Source: Solobacterium sp. (lineage in GTDB: Bacteria > Bacillota_I > Bacilli_A > Erysipelotrichales > Erysipelotrichaceae). From it: a DNA stretch of 27,967 nucleotides. The stretch's first letter is position 1; every line of letters starts with the position of its first letter. The notes beneath the pieces are model-generated. The model had not been told where the DNA came from, ran no database searches, and saw only the letters and a list, made by a program, of their open reading frames with translations. A program made the position numbers and the translations under genes. Positions 7,696-20,972 of the stretch are shown one piece after another. Location: positions 1 through 27,967 of the forward strand of contig JAFYGX010000130.1 of assembly GCA_017543025.1 (NCBI GenBank). Direction: 5' to 3'.

Positions 7696-8355
7696 TTATT
7701 TCTTCGTAACGATCTCTCCCGTATGGGTTTTCCAGATCGAACCTTCCGGCACAAAGCCGCGTACACAGCTGGTCGGATAGATATTGGAATTCCGTCCGAT
7801 CACGGTTCCCGGGTTCAGTACGGAGTTACAGCCGACTTCCACATGGTCGCCAAGCATCGCACCGAACTTCTTCAGACCGGTTTCCACATCCGCTTCTTCA
7901 CTGTGAACAACAACCAGCGTCTTGTCGCTCTTGACATTGCTGGTGATGGAGCCGGCACCCATATGGCTGTAATAGCCGAGAATGGAATCACCGACGTAGT
8001 TGTAATGCGGCACCTGAACATGGTCAAACAGAATGACATTCTTCAGCTCAACCGAATTGCCGACCACGCAATCCGCTCCGACCAGCGCGGAACCGCGGAT
8101 AAATGCGCAGTGACGGACTTCCGTGTTCGGACCGATAATGCACGGTGCGCCAAGATATGCGGAAGGAAATACCTTCGCAGTCTTATGAACCCATACGTTT
8201 TCGCTGACTTCTTCATAGTCATCGCCAAGCGTCCGGCCAAGCTGCGGGATAAAATCCTTCAGCCCCTTCAGCGCTTCCCACGGATAGGTAAACTGTGACA
8301 GATAGTCTTTTGCAAGGGTGTGATCAAGATCGTAAAGCTCATTAATCGTATACAT
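7696..8355 (-). CDS. Left-handed beta-helix (hexapeptide) acyltransferase-like protein, GlmU C-domain type
   Basis: 219 residues. About 60 N-terminal residues with an LbH-linked helical segment (YTINELYDLDHTLAKDYL) lead into hexapeptide repeats covering roughly residues 60-205 (VFPSAYLGAPCIIGPNTEV... AFIRGSALVGADCVVGNSVEL... NSVLNPGTVIG). This resembles the C-terminal acetyltransferase half of GlmU and is often annotated UDP-N-acetylglucosamine pyrophosphorylase, yet there is no N-terminal nucleotidyltransferase domain and no LGAGKGTR-like motif. It is therefore probably a stand-alone sugar or sugar-nucleotide O/N-acyltransferase. The acceptor is unknown. AGAGGATC precedes the ATG. The lipoprotein gene lies 47 nt upstream with no terminator between. 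Confidence 0.75.
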   Translation of the reverse strand: MYTINELYDLDHTLAKDYLSQFTYPWEALKGLKDFIPQLGRTLGDDYEEVSENVWVHKTAKVFPSAYLGAPCIIGPNTEVRHCAFIRGSALVGADCVVGNSVELKNVILFDHVQVPHYNYVGDSILGYYSHMGAGSITSNVKSDKTLVVVHSEEADVETGLKKFGAMLGDHVEVGCNSVLNPGTVIGRNSNIYPTSCVRGFVPEGSIWKTHTGEIVTKK

Positions 8356-8402
8356 AATAGATCCTCTTTCTTTTCCTGTCTGTTTCCGAGAATGACCGGC
8401 AA

Positions 8403-9008
8403 TCAGCCTGCTGCGGAAAGTCCCGGAACTTCCGCATGTACGATTTTCCAGCCGTCTGCTCTCTTTTCAAAGCCAAGCATGACATACTGGTCTTTCTGCA
8501 CTTCATTGAACATGATAAACGGCACCTGAACACCATTCACGCCGGCAAATTCCCAGCTGTCGGTCTTCATATCATATTCGCCGTATCCACGTCCGCCGCG
8601 CACGGCATACAGCTTCCCGTCTTCTTCCTTGAAATCATATCCGATCTGTTTCCGATCGATCAGAGAATCATCCATATACTGCTGCAGATAGGTGATCACT
8701 TCATCGATCGTCTTGAAGTTCTTTACTTCATACAGGCTCTCAATTTCATCTTCCCTGCTCGCCTTTGACCAGTCAGCTTCTGCTCCGTATGTCTCCAGCA
8801 TGACCGTCTGATACACATCGATCAGCTTCCTGGCTTCTTCATCGCTGATCTGTTCTTCCGCTGCCGGTTCGGCACTTGCCGCTGCGGTTGCTTCGGCTGT
8901 CGCTTCCGCGGATGGCGCAGGTGCTGCATTGCTGGCTGAACTGTTACCGCAGGCAGTGAGACTGAATGCCAGAAGTACTGCCGCAAGTCCGTTGCGTCTG
9001 AATTTCAT
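8403..9008 (-). CDS. Predicted lipoprotein of unknown function
   Basis: The signal peptide has KFRR as basic n-region, a hydrophobic core and lipobox LTAC, with C20 as the lipidated residue. An Ala/Ser/Glu/Pro-rich linker runs over about residues 24-58, as expected for a tether across the wall. The mature domain of about 140 residues (EEARKLIDVYQTVMLETYG... GYGEYDMKTDSWEFAGVNG... GFEKRADGWKIVHAEVPG) has alternating strands resembling NTF2/SnoaL-like or DUF4829-type folds, but I cannot name a family. I start at ATG 9008 because GGAGG sits 9 nt upstream. A TTG at 9014 is only 3 nt from that site. The downstream acyltransferase-like gene is probably co-transcribed. Confidence 0.75.
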   Translation of the reverse strand: MKFRRNGLAAVLLAFSLTACGNSSASNAAPAPSAEATAEATAAASAEPAAEEQISDEEARKLIDVYQTVMLETYGAEADWSKASREDEIESLYEVKNFKTIDEVITYLQQYMDDSLIDRKQIGYDFKEEDGKLYAVRGGRGYGEYDMKTDSWEFAGVNGVQVPFIMFNEVQKDQYVMLGFEKRADGWKIVHAEVPGLSAAG

Positions 9009-9145
9009 TTTCAAATTCCTCCAAACCTTTCTATACAGGTTGTCTGTTCCGTGAGTTTCTCTGCCCGAATACCGGCATGAAAATCACTCCCACTATTTTA
9101 GCTGTCTTCTTCCGCTTCGGCGAATAAAAATGATCGGTTTACCGC

Positions 9146-9173
9146 AAAATCCCGGCATACACTCCTGCATGCC
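9146..9173 (-). terminator. Possible weak terminator after the glgX remnant
   Basis: An 8-bp stem (9154-9161 with 9166-9173, one G-U pair) with a 4-nt loop, followed on the minus strand by GGGATTTTG. The T-run is short. The rest of 9009-9254 shows no gene. It should hold the lipoprotein promoter, for which I see only a TAAAAT-like box and no good -35. Confidence 0.35.
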
Positions 9174-9254
9174 CACGCATTCATCCATGTTTATGAGCCG
9201 GAATCCAGACGGTTGCGGCGTGATCGGAACTTTACAGGCACTCTTCTTCCGGTT

Positions 9255-11332
9255 TCACCTTGCGATCAGTACAGCCGAGCTTCGCGGTCCGAGTACAATC
9301 CGTTCCGATTCTTTCCACTCCGTTTCTTTCCCGGGGGCACAGGAGCCTTTTTCCGCATGAAACGCAAAACGCCATTTCATTCCCGCAGGAATGACGGGAA
9401 GCGTAAAGCAATGCGGCTCCCAGTACGCATTGAACATCGCATAGATGAAGCAGTCCCGTTTCACGCCATATTTCTCACGCCCTTCCGCATACAGGATCGC
9501 AACCGTCAGATTCGGCGCCTGTTCATCCAGCTGCCAGGGCTCTGTGGAATGGAATGACAATTCGGGATATTCGGTGTCATTATGTTCAAACTGATAGTCT
9601 GATGCCCGCAGAATCGGATGCGCTTTCCGGAAGGCAAGCAGATGTTTCACATACCGGAAAAGATCTTCATAGGTTCTGAGATTCTCCCAGTTCAGCCAGG
9701 AAATCTCCTTATCCTGACAGTAGGCATTGTTGTTTCCGGACTGGCTGTTGGCAAATTCATCTCCCGCCATCAGCATCGGCACGCCCCGGCTGAGAACCAG
9801 CAGGGTCAGAAAATTCCGCATCTGCCGGCTTCGCAGTGCATTGATCTGCGGGTCATCTGTTTCTCCTTCTGCCCCGCAGTTCCAGCTGTCATTGTCATTC
9901 GTGCCGTCGCGGTTGTCCTCTCCGTTTTCTTCATTGTGCTTTGTGTTGTAACAGACCAGATCATACAGCGTAAAGCCATCATGACAGGTCACATAGTTGA
10001 TCGAAGGCGCAGCGCTTCTGCCGCCATACAGATCATCTGAACCCCGGATCCTGCAATAGAGCTCCGGAGCCGCATCCGCATCGCCCTTGATAAATCTGCG
10101 TACACAGTCCCGGTACTTTCCGTTCTACTCCGACCAGCGGCGCCAGGAAGGAAAACTGCCGACCTGATACAGGCCGACGGCATCCCAGGCCTCTGCGATC
10201 AGTTTGCTTTTTCCAAGAATCGGATCATGCGATATCGCATCCACAACAGGCGGATAGATTACAGGATTACCATAACGGTCTCTGGACAGAATGGAAGCCA
10301 GATCAAACCGGAATCCGTCGACATGATAGGAAGATACCCAGTAGCGCAGGCTGTCCAGAATGCAGCTCCGCACAATCGGATGATTGCAGTGCATCGTATT
10401 TCCGCATCCGCTGTAGTTCAGATAACCCCCGTTTCTGTCCAGCAGATAATAGGTCCGGTTATCAACCCCCTTAAAGGAAATACAGGGCCCGTCTTCGCCG
10501 CCTTCCGCGGTATGGTTGAATACGACATCAAGAATCACTTCTATTCCATTCTTATGAAGTACCTTGATCATATGTTTCAGCTCATCCGCTTCCATGCCGT
10601 AAGGTCCGGACACCGCATAGCCCGCCTTTGGCGCAAAGAAGCCGATCGGAGAATAGCCCCAGTAATTCTTCAGCCGCTTCCCGTTTACCACCCTGGGGTT
10701 TTCCAGTTCATCAAACACAAAGACCGGCATCAGTTCCACACAGTTGATTCCAAGCTCCTTCAGATAGGGAATCTTTTCAATCAGTCCGGCATACGTTCCT
10801 TTCCGCTTTACCCCGGATGATGGATGAACCGTGAACGAACGGATATGTAGTTCATAAATCACCAGATCAAAGAGCAGGGTATTTAGCGGCATTTCCCCCT
10901 CCCAGTCATAATCCTCGCGGATAATCTGCCCTCTGTGGGGAAACGGATTATCCGGATCGGTTACACGCTTCTGCCGGAGATCGATTTTGCGTAAGGGTCG
11001 AGAACTACATTATTCCTGTCGAACCGATGTCCTTTCACAGGATCCACAGGTCCGCCAAACCGGTAGCCGTATTCGGTCGTTTCCGTATTGAGTCCGAATA
11101 CCATCATCGAATATACATTGCCGATCCGGTATTCTTCCGGAAAAGGAATCTCGACAAACGGCTTTTTCTCACCATGGTGATAAAGTACCAGCGTACAGGA
11201 TGTCGCAAATCTCGAATACACGCTGAAATTCACGCCCCCGTCGGTGATTGTAGCGCCAAAGGGCATGGGACGGCCTACCCGATATTCCAGATTCTTAATC
11301 CTGCTGGTCGGAAAACTGTCAATCAGCCGCAT
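9255..11332 (-). pseudogene. glgX: Glycogen debranching enzyme (GlgX/isoamylase family, GH13), disrupted
   Basis: The intact gene would give about 690 residues, the normal GlgX length, removing alpha-1,6 branches from glycogen. Three pieces align in order. The N-terminal carbohydrate-binding part runs 11332 to 10961 and ends AKSISGRSV-stop. The GH13 barrel runs to 10125 with DVVFNHT, DGFRFDLAS (nucleophile Asp) and IAEAWD (acid Glu). The last part runs to 9255 with VTCHDGFTLYDLV and LVLSRGVPMLMAGDE. Lesion 1 is a frameshift near 10964-10980. The downstream frame reads QKRVTDPDNPFPHRGQIIRED before MPLNT. Loss of one CCGG unit would explain it. Lesion 2 is TAG at 10127-10125 where the family has Trp (RWSE-W-NGKYRD), a TGG to TAG change with the frame continuing. 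AGGAGG lies 7 nt before the ATG, so the start region is intact. The active-site residues are all still present, which suggests recent decay. Confidence 0.88.
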
Positions 11333-11662
11333 GATTCTTCCTCCTGTTTTTCTGTCTGAACCCCTGCGCCATCAATCCGCCAGGCGCTTCCGGTCCCGCA
11401 GGCAATCTCTGTATTCTGCCGCATTCGGTTCGCCTGCTTCCTGTCATCCGCTTTGAACGGGTCTGAAAACATTATAAAGTCGCATCAGAAAATAAGAACC
11501 GCTCCTGGCAGACTGACCTGATATTGTCGATCCGCACATCACAATCGAACGCATCCAGCCGCATGTATCAGATGCTCAGCCCCCGCATCCATGTCTCACC
11601 GGTATTCCTTCATCCGATCCGGACTGGTTCGGAAACGGCGGAAGCAGAAGTCCCTGCCATGC
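11333..11662. other. Intergenic region upstream of the glgX remnant
   Basis: About 330 nt without a convincing gene. On the minus strand there is a TATAAT (11476-11471) with only a weak -35 (GTTCTT at 17 nt), which would give glgX a leader of about 130 nt. Within that leader a frame opens at the ATG just after the TATAAT and runs 48 codons, ending just inside glgX in another frame. It has no ribosome site and I do not call it a gene. No repeats or RNA fold of a known class were recognised. Confidence 0.5.
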
Positions 11663-11689
11663 AAAAAGACACAGTCTGCCGACTGTGCC
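11663..11689 (-). terminator. Intrinsic terminator of the hrcA-clpB operon
   Basis: A 9-bp stem (11668-11676 with 11681-11689, one G-U pair) with a TGCC loop on the plus strand and five T on the minus strand (11663-11667). It lies 20 nt past the clpB stop. Confidence 0.9.
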
Positions 11690-11708
11690 TTCATTCATAC
11701 TGCAGTGA

Positions 11709-14285
11709 TCAGGACATCACAGAAGCCTGCTTCACACGTACGGTGTAGGTTCCGTCTTCCGCGTCCACGATCAGTGTCTTTCCGCCCAGTGTCGGATCTT
11801 CAAGGATCTTCCGCGCGACCAGCGTTTCAATCTCACGCTGGATATGCCGCTTCATCGGCCGTGCGCCGAAGGTCGGATCCGTGCCGTAGAGAACGATGTT
11901 GTTCTTTGCGGCATCCGTCACTTCAAGAGCGATATCCTTCTGTTCCAGACGCTTTGCGAGCTGTGCCAGGAACTTGTCTGCGATTAGCTTCATCGTATCC
12001 TGGTTCAGTGCGTTGAATACGATCACTTCATCAATCCGGTTGACAAATTCCGGCTTGAAGAACCGATTCACTTCCTCCCGGTAGTCATCTTCCCGCTTCG
12101 CAAGATCTGTCTCAAATGCATATTGTGCACCAAGATTGCTGGTCATGATGATGATTGTATTCTTGAAATCCACAACCACCCCTTTGGAATCCGTCACACG
12201 GCCGTCATCCAGAATCTGAAGCAGAACATTGAAGACATCCGGATGCGCTTTTTCCACTTCATCCAGCAGGATGATGGAATACGGGTTCCGCCGGATTGCT
12301 TCTGTCAGCTGACCGCCCTCATCATATCCGACATATCCCGGAGGCGCTCCGATAAGTCTCGAAACGCTGAACTTTTCCATATATTCCGACATATCGATCC
12401 GTACGATTTTGGATTCATCATCAAACAGCTGCTGGGCAAGTGCTTTGGCGACTTCCGTTTTGCCGACGCCGGTCGGACCAAGGAACAGGAAGCTGCCAAG
12501 CGGCCGGTTCTCATCCTGAATCTGTGCTTTTGAACGCATGATGGCTTCGCTTACAAGTTTCAGCGCTTCATCCTGTCCTACGACTCTCTGACGCAGGAAG
12601 TCTTCAAGATGCAGAATCTTCTGCCGTTCAGTTGACATCAGCCGGGATACTTCGATATGCGTCCAGCGGCTGACGACCTTGGCAATCTGTTCATCATCAA
12701 CCGCCTGCTGAATCATCAGATCACCGGATTCAAGCTTCTCAGCTTCCGCAATCCGCTTTTCAAGCTCCGGAATCCGGTCATAGCGAAGTTTTGCGGCAAG
12801 TTCATAATCCGTATCATTCTGCGCCTGCTTCAGCTGCAGCTTCGCAGTTTCCAGGGCATTGCGATCATCCTTGAGCTGATCAATCGCATGTTTTTCCTTC
12901 TGCCACTGATCGTTCAGCGCAACCTCTTTTTCCTTCAGGCTGGCCAGTTCACGCTCAATATCCGCTCTGCGGTCTTCCGCTTTGGGACCTTTTTCCTGTT
13001 TCAGGGAGGTCAGCTCGATTTCAAGCGTCATGATCTTACGGGAGATCTCCTCCAGCTCTTCCGGCTTGGAATCGATTTCCACGCGAAGTCCGGCACACGC
13101 TTCATCAATCAGGTCGATTGCCTTATCCGGCAGATACCGATCGGTAATATAACGGTTCGACAGAGTAGCCGCCGCAACAATCGCATCGTCCTTGATCTGT
13201 ACGCCGTGATGGCTTTCAAACCGTTCCTTGAGGCCGCGAAGAATCGCTATCGTATCCTCGACCGTCGGTTCTGTCACCATAACTTTCTGGAACCGGCGTT
13301 CCAGCGCTCTGTCTTTTTCCACATATTTGCGGTATTCATCAAAGGTAGTCGCACCGATGCACTTGAGCTCTGCTCTGGCCAGCATCGGCTTGAGCAGATT
13401 CGCCGCATCCATGGAACCTTCTGATTTGCCTGCCCCGACAAGATTATGAATCTCATCAATGAACAGAATAATCTCGCCGTCTGCCTTCTTTACCTGATCG
13501 AGAACACCCTTCAGACGCTCTTCAAACTCTCCCCGGTATTTCGCACCGGCAATCAGGGAACCCATATCCAGTTCGATCAGACGCTTGTTCGACAGGCCGA
13601 GCGGTACATCGTTTTCCATAATACGCCATGCCAGCCCCTCAACGATCGCAGTTTTGCCGACGCCCGGTTCACCGATCAGTACCGGATTGTTCTTGGTTTT
13701 GCGGGAAAGGATCTCAATGACTCTGCGGATCTCATCATCCCGTCCGATTACCGGATCGATCTTGCCGTCTTTTACATCCTGTACGAGGTCGCGCCCGTAT
13801 TTCTGCAGGGCATCAAGCTGGCTCTCATTGTTTTTTTCATCCATTTTGATCCCTCCTCTGCGGTCTTCTTCCGCTTTTGCCACATCATTTTCACTGAACC
13901 GGAACTGCTTCTTCAGCTGCCGGCATACCTCGCTGTTTGTTTTGAGCATGCCGATCAGAAGCGCAGCCGAACTCATATACGTATCGCCGACCTGCTTCAT
14001 GAAATCGAGTGCTTTCGTATAGCCTTCAGTCACATACCGGTTCAGCAGCGGCTGTCCGTCTGAATCCGGAACAACCGCAAGCTGCTTCATATACTTCTCA
14101 ACAAACGGAATCAGCTCTTCCTTCTTCGCACCAAGCCGGCTCCAGAGTCCGTCCATGCCGTTGTCTTCCAGCATGGCAAGCAAAATATGTTCCGGTGTCA
14201 GTTCGACATTCTTATTCTCCTGTGCCTTTGTCATGGCGTTGAGAATCAGCTGCTGAAGTGCTTCCGTCATTTTTTCAATATTCAT
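11709..14285 (-). CDS. clpB: ATP-dependent disaggregase ClpB
   Basis: A hexameric AAA+ chaperone that pulls polypeptides out of aggregates and passes them to DnaK/DnaJ/GrpE. The 858 residues are the full family length (E. coli 857). The N-domain covers about 1-145. Walker A of the first AAA+ domain is GEPGVGKTA near 205 with [13 protein letters not shown] coiled-coil middle domain follows at about 400-530 ([20 protein letters not shown] and following). The second Walker A is GPTGVGKTE near 605 with [13 protein letters not shown]. The middle domain separates it from ClpC, ClpE and ClpA. AAGGAGGG precedes the ATG. The gap to dnaJ is 47 nt with no terminator, so it should be the last gene of the HrcA-controlled operon. 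Confidence 0.97.
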   Translation of the reverse strand: MNIEKMTEALQQLILNAMTKAQENKNVELTPEHILLAMLEDNGMDGLWSRLGAKKEELIPFVEKYMKQLAVVPDSDGQPLLNRYVTEGYTKALDFMKQVGDTYMSSAALLIGMLKTNSEVCRQLKKQFRFSENDVAKAEEDRRGGIKMDEKNNESQLDALQKYGRDLVQDVKDGKIDPVIGRDDEIRRVIEILSRKTKNNPVLIGEPGVGKTAIVEGLAWRIMENDVPLGLSNKRLIELDMGSLIAGAKYRGEFEERLKGVLDQVKKADGEIILFIDEIHNLVGAGKSEGSMDAANLLKPMLARAELKCIGATTFDEYRKYVEKDRALERRFQKVMVTEPTVEDTIAILRGLKERFESHHGVQIKDDAIVAAATLSNRYITDRYLPDKAIDLIDEACAGLRVEIDSKPEELEEISRKIMTLEIELTSLKQEKGPKAEDRRADIERELASLKEKEVALNDQWQKEKHAIDQLKDDRNALETAKLQLKQAQNDTDYELAAKLRYDRIPELEKRIAEAEKLESGDLMIQQAVDDEQIAKVVSRWTHIEVSRLMSTERQKILHLEDFLRQRVVGQDEALKLVSEAIMRSKAQIQDENRPLGSFLFLGPTGVGKTEVAKALAQQLFDDESKIVRIDMSEYMEKFSVSRLIGAPPGYVGYDEGGQLTEAIRRNPYSIILLDEVEKAHPDVFNVLLQILDDGRVTDSKGVVVDFKNTIIIMTSNLGAQYAFETDLAKREDDYREEVNRFFKPEFVNRIDEVIVFNALNQDTMKLIADKFLAQLAKRLEQKDIALEVTDAAKNNIVLYGTDPTFGARPMKRHIQREIETLVARKILEDPTLGGKTLIVDAEDGTYTVRVKQASVMS

Positions 14286-14332
14286 TCACGTCCCTCCTTC
14301 TGCCGCTCATACGGCCGAGAAATCGCTTTTCA

Positions 14333-15472
14333 TCAGGACCGGAACGAATTGATAAACCGATCCCAGATGTTTTCTTTGCCAGGCTTGCCCTCAAGCTCAC
14401 GCAGCTGTTCGTACAGCTGACGCTCTTTTGCGGTAAGCTTGTTGTCAACTTTGATATGTACGGTGCAGATCTGGTCGCCTGCTTTTCCGCCTCTTGCGTC
14501 CGGAACGCCTTCGCCTTTCAGGCGCAGCTGGGTTCCTTCCTGCGTCCCTGCCGGAACTTTCATTGTCACTTCACCGTTGATGGTGGGTACATCGATCTCT
14601 GTTCCGAGTGTCGCATCAACTGCGGTGATCGGAATATCGAGAAGGATGTTCTTCCCGTCACGGATAAACCGGTTATGCGGCTTGATGCGGATTTCAAGAT
14701 AGAGATCTCCGTTGGGTCCGCCATTGACGCCTCTGCCGCCTTTGCCGGCGACTCTGAGCCGCTGTCCGGAACTGATTCCCTTCGGAATACGGACCTCCAC
14801 GGTCTGTGTCTTTGTCTCATACCCTCTGCCGCCGCATTTCGGACATACCTTGCGGATTTTCTTTCCCGTTCCGCCGCAATCCGGACACGCCCGCTGCGAC
14901 TGCACCATTCCGAGAATCGAACGCTGCTGTGTAATCACCGTTCCCCGGCCATGACACGTCGGACAGGTTTCAATATCCGATGCAGAAGCTGCACCGGTGC
15001 CGCCGCAGGCTGTACAGGTCTCATCGACATTCAGACGGATCGTCTTTGTTGTGCCGAAGCACGCCTCCATGAATTCGATATCGAGACTCTTGAGATAATC
15101 CTCTCCCCGCTGCGGTCCGTTACTGGTCCGGCTGTAGCTTCTGCCGCCGCCGAAGCCGCCCATATCGCCTCCGAAAAAAGACGAGAAGATGTCACCGAGG
15201 TCATCGAAGCCGCCAGCCGAGAATCCGCCGAAGCCGCCGGCTGCGCCATCCATTCCCGCAAAGCCGAACTGATCGTACGTCTGCCGCTTCTGCGGATCCG
15301 ACAGCACTTCATAAGCTTCATTGATTTCCTTGAATTTCGCTTCGGCATCCGGTGCCTTGTTCACATCCGGATGATACTTCTTCGCCAGTTTCCGGTATGC
15401 TTTTTTTATTTCATCCTCAGAGGCCCCTTTGGATAATCCGAGAACCTCATAGTAATCGCGTTTTTCCGCCAT
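14333..15472 (-). CDS. dnaJ: Chaperone DnaJ (type I Hsp40)
   Basis: It delivers unfolded clients to DnaK and stimulates its ATPase. The 379 residues are in the standard order. The J domain has HPD at 34-36. A Gly/Phe-rich region follows (about 75-115, with [11 protein letters not shown] and [10 protein letters not shown]). Four zinc-binding CxxCxGxG repeats follow ([32 protein letters not shown]), then the C-terminal client-binding domains. AGGAGG lies in the stop region of the upstream deacetylase gene, 13 nt away. In most Bacillota dnaJ follows dnaK directly; here a lipoprotein gene lies between them. Confidence 0.98.
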   Translation of the reverse strand: MAEKRDYYEVLGLSKGASEDEIKKAYRKLAKKYHPDVNKAPDAEAKFKEINEAYEVLSDPQKRQTYDQFGFAGMDGAAGGFGGFSAGGFDDLGDIFSSFFGGDMGGFGGGRSYSRTSNGPQRGEDYLKSLDIEFMEACFGTTKTIRLNVDETCTACGGTGAASASDIETCPTCHGRGTVITQQRSILGMVQSQRACPDCGGTGKKIRKVCPKCGGRGYETKTQTVEVRIPKGISSGQRLRVAGKGGRGVNGGPNGDLYLEIRIKPHNRFIRDGKNILLDIPITAVDATLGTEIDVPTINGEVTMKVPAGTQEGTQLRLKGEGVPDARGGKAGDQICTVHIKVDNKLTAKERQLYEQLRELEGKPGKENIWDRFINSFRS

Positions 15473-15485
15473 TCGTCATTTCCTC

Positions 15486-19213
<3,728 letters not shown>

Positions 19214-19217
<4 letters not shown>

Positions 19218-20239
19218 GTTCGTCCTCCGCCTGTGTTTCGATACATTTTTTCGATCATCTGTGCCACATAATCCAGCATCCCGACAATCTGTTCATAATT
19301 CATCCGGCTGGGGCCGACGACCATCAGCTGTCCGCTTTCGGAATCACTGACCCGGAAGGTGCTGCGCACAATGGCGACATCGTTGAACCAGGTGAGCTCT
19401 GCACCTCTCGCTGTCGTCATCAGCGCCCGTTCATCATTGCTGATGTTTCGCCACATCGAAGTATCATCCAGCATTGACATCAGTTCCTTCAGCTTTGTGA
19501 TATCTTCGAATTCCGGCTGATACAGCATCCGCTCCTTTCCGCTGAAGTAGACATTCTCTTCAGCGAATTTCACAAACGCTTTAACAAATGCAGTGAACAG
19601 CAGATCATGCCGTTTCACGACCGTTGCCAGCGTTGGCTTCAGCTCTTTCATCTTCTCCGGAAGTTCTGCGATCGGCACTCCTTTGAGATGCCGGTTCAGC
19701 ACATCCGTGCAGGTTTCCAGATCCTTGAACGGCACGTCGTCTTCGAACCGGAAGTTCTTTGTTTCCGTATGTCCGCTGCTTGTAATCAGCACGACAACTG
19801 CGTTCCGCTCATCGATCGGAAACATCCGGAGATGTTCCAGTTTCTGAAGCGAGCTGTCCGGCCCGATAGCACCGGCTGTCATATTTGTCATCTCAGAGAG
19901 GATTCTGCAGCTCTGTTCCACCGCTTCGCTGATATTCAGGTTGGAAGCTTCGAACGCGCTGCGGATCGCAAGTTCCATCTTTTTATCGACGGAAGAATTT
20001 TTCAGCAGGTTTTCACAGTAGAACTTATAGCCTAATGTCGATGGAATTCTTCCGGAAGACGTATGCGTCTTCTCCAGATATCCCATTTCCTCCAGAACCT
20101 GCATGTCATTCCGAATCGTAGCGGAGGAATACGGCAGTCTGTATTTCGTCTGCAGTGTTTTCGAGCCTACCGGATCGGCTGTTTTGATATATTCATCTAC
20201 GATCGCCTTGAAGATCTCAATCCGTCTCGGCGTCAGCAT
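19214..20239 (-). CDS. hrcA: Heat-inducible transcription repressor HrcA
   Basis: It binds CIRCE inverted repeats and, in known systems, needs GroEL for activity, so heat stress relieves repression. The 341 residues start with the winged-helix part MLTPRRIEIFKAIVDEY and SSATIRNDMQVLEEMGYL (recognition region), then HTSSGRIPSTLGYKFY, followed by the GAF-like and dimerisation parts. AAGGAGGTG precedes the ATG and overlaps the second CIRCE, so the operator lies in the mRNA leader. It is the first gene of the unit hrcA-grpE-dnaK-deacetylase-dnaJ-clpB and should be autoregulated. Confidence 0.98.
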
Positions 20240-20255
20240 TACCGCTCACCTCCTT

Positions 20256-20282
20256 TTAGCAATCACCCCCTGTGACTGCTAA
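20256..20282. promoter_or_regulatory. CIRCE operator, leader-proximal copy
   Basis: TTAGCAATC, 9-nt spacer, GACTGCTAA. This matches the CIRCE consensus TTAGCACTC-N9-GAGTGCTAA except for one base in each arm, and the changes are not symmetric. It covers the expected transcription start and ends next to the hrcA ribosome site. Confidence 0.85.
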
Positions 20283-20283
20283 C

Positions 20284-20312
20284 AATATAACCTTTTTAGT
20301 TAGCACTGTCAA
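20284..20312 (-). promoter_or_regulatory. Promoter of the hrcA-clpB operon
   Basis: TTGACA (20312-20307), 17 nt, TATATT (20289-20284): a near-consensus housekeeping promoter. The -35 box lies inside the promoter-distal CIRCE, and the start site falls in the second CIRCE. Confidence 0.92.
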
Positions 20313-20326
20313 CACCAGTGTGCTAA
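20300..20326. promoter_or_regulatory. CIRCE operator overlapping the -35 box
   Basis: TTAGCACTG, 9-nt spacer, GTGTGCTAA. There is one mismatch to the CIRCE consensus in each arm. It is separated from the other CIRCE by 17 nt. Confidence 0.9.
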
Positions 20327-20339
20327 AAATTTAAAATAT

Positions 20340-20362
20340 AAAAAAACCGCATGATAATGCGG
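20340..20362 (-). terminator. Intrinsic terminator of the ftsW-rsmD unit
   Basis: CCGCAT (20347-20352) pairs with ATGCGG (20357-20362), followed on the minus strand by seven T. Two smaller hairpins lie between it and the rsmD stop (about 20365-20399). Confidence 0.85.
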
Positions 20363-20414
20363 CTTTCATCAGTTTTCTGAAACATTCTGTCACAGAATGA
20401 AGAAAAAAATATTA

Positions 20415-20972
20415 TCACTCGTTCCGGTTTCTGTAGTATGTGATCCGGGTAATGCCGTATACCGCTTCCTTCGTCCGCCGGAGTGCTGCGACCGTTTCCG
20501 GATATGTCTCCTCTTTCAGTGATTCCACAACAACCGCAGCGTCTTCTTTCAGCAGCCCATTCCCGCATAACGCATTCAGTACTGCCACATTTTCCTGCAG
20601 CCGGTATGGCGGATCAAGATAGACAAGATCAAACGCCGTACCTTCTTCCGACAGCAGGCGGACCGCCTTGTCTGCCCTCATTGCAAGAATACGGCTTCTC
20701 GCTTCAAATCCGAGCAGTTCCGTATTCTGCCGGATTACCAGAGATGCCTTGCGGGAGCTGTCGACAAATACCGCCTGTTCCATTCCGCGGCTGAGCGCTT
20801 CAAAGCCGACCGCACCGCTTCCCGCATACAGATCCAGCACCGCTCCGCCGTCAAAGAAGCCGCCAAGCGAAGAGAATACCGCTTCCCTTACTTTATCAAG
20901 CGTCGGCCGGGTATCTCTGCCCTCCGGGGCAGCGAACCTGCGGCTGCGATGGGTTCCGGCAATGATTCTCAT
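20415..20972 (-). CDS. rsmD: 16S rRNA (guanine-966-N2)-methyltransferase
   Basis: It methylates G966 of 16S rRNA during 30S assembly. The 185 residues start MRIIAGTHRSRRF, then TRPTLDKVREAVFSSL, typical of RsmD. The SAM loop is LDLYAGSGAVGFEALSRG, and the catalytic DPPY tetrad is present in LVYLDPPYRL. The ATG overlaps the stop of the upstream ftsW-like gene (20969-20972), so the two are coupled. The stop is a TGATAA pair, followed by a hairpin cluster and terminator. Confidence 0.95.
   Translation of the reverse strand: MRIIAGTHRSRRFAAPEGRDTRPTLDKVREAVFSSLGGFFDGGAVLDLYAGSGAVGFEALSRGMEQAVFVDSSRKASLVIRQNTELLGFEARSRILAMRADKAVRLLSEEGTAFDLVYLDPPYRLQENVAVLNALCGNGLLKEDAAVVVESLKEETYPETVAALRRTKEAVYGITRITYYRNRNE

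Noticed and set aside
11330..11474. A 48-codon frame in the leader of the glgX remnant
   Set aside because: It has no Shine-Dalgarno site, and the ATG follows the -10 box directly. No family resemblance; kept only as a note on the intergenic region.
14258..15436. A 392-codon open frame on the plus strand
   Set aside because: It is antisense to dnaJ. The length comes from the codon bias of dnaJ, and no protein family is visible.
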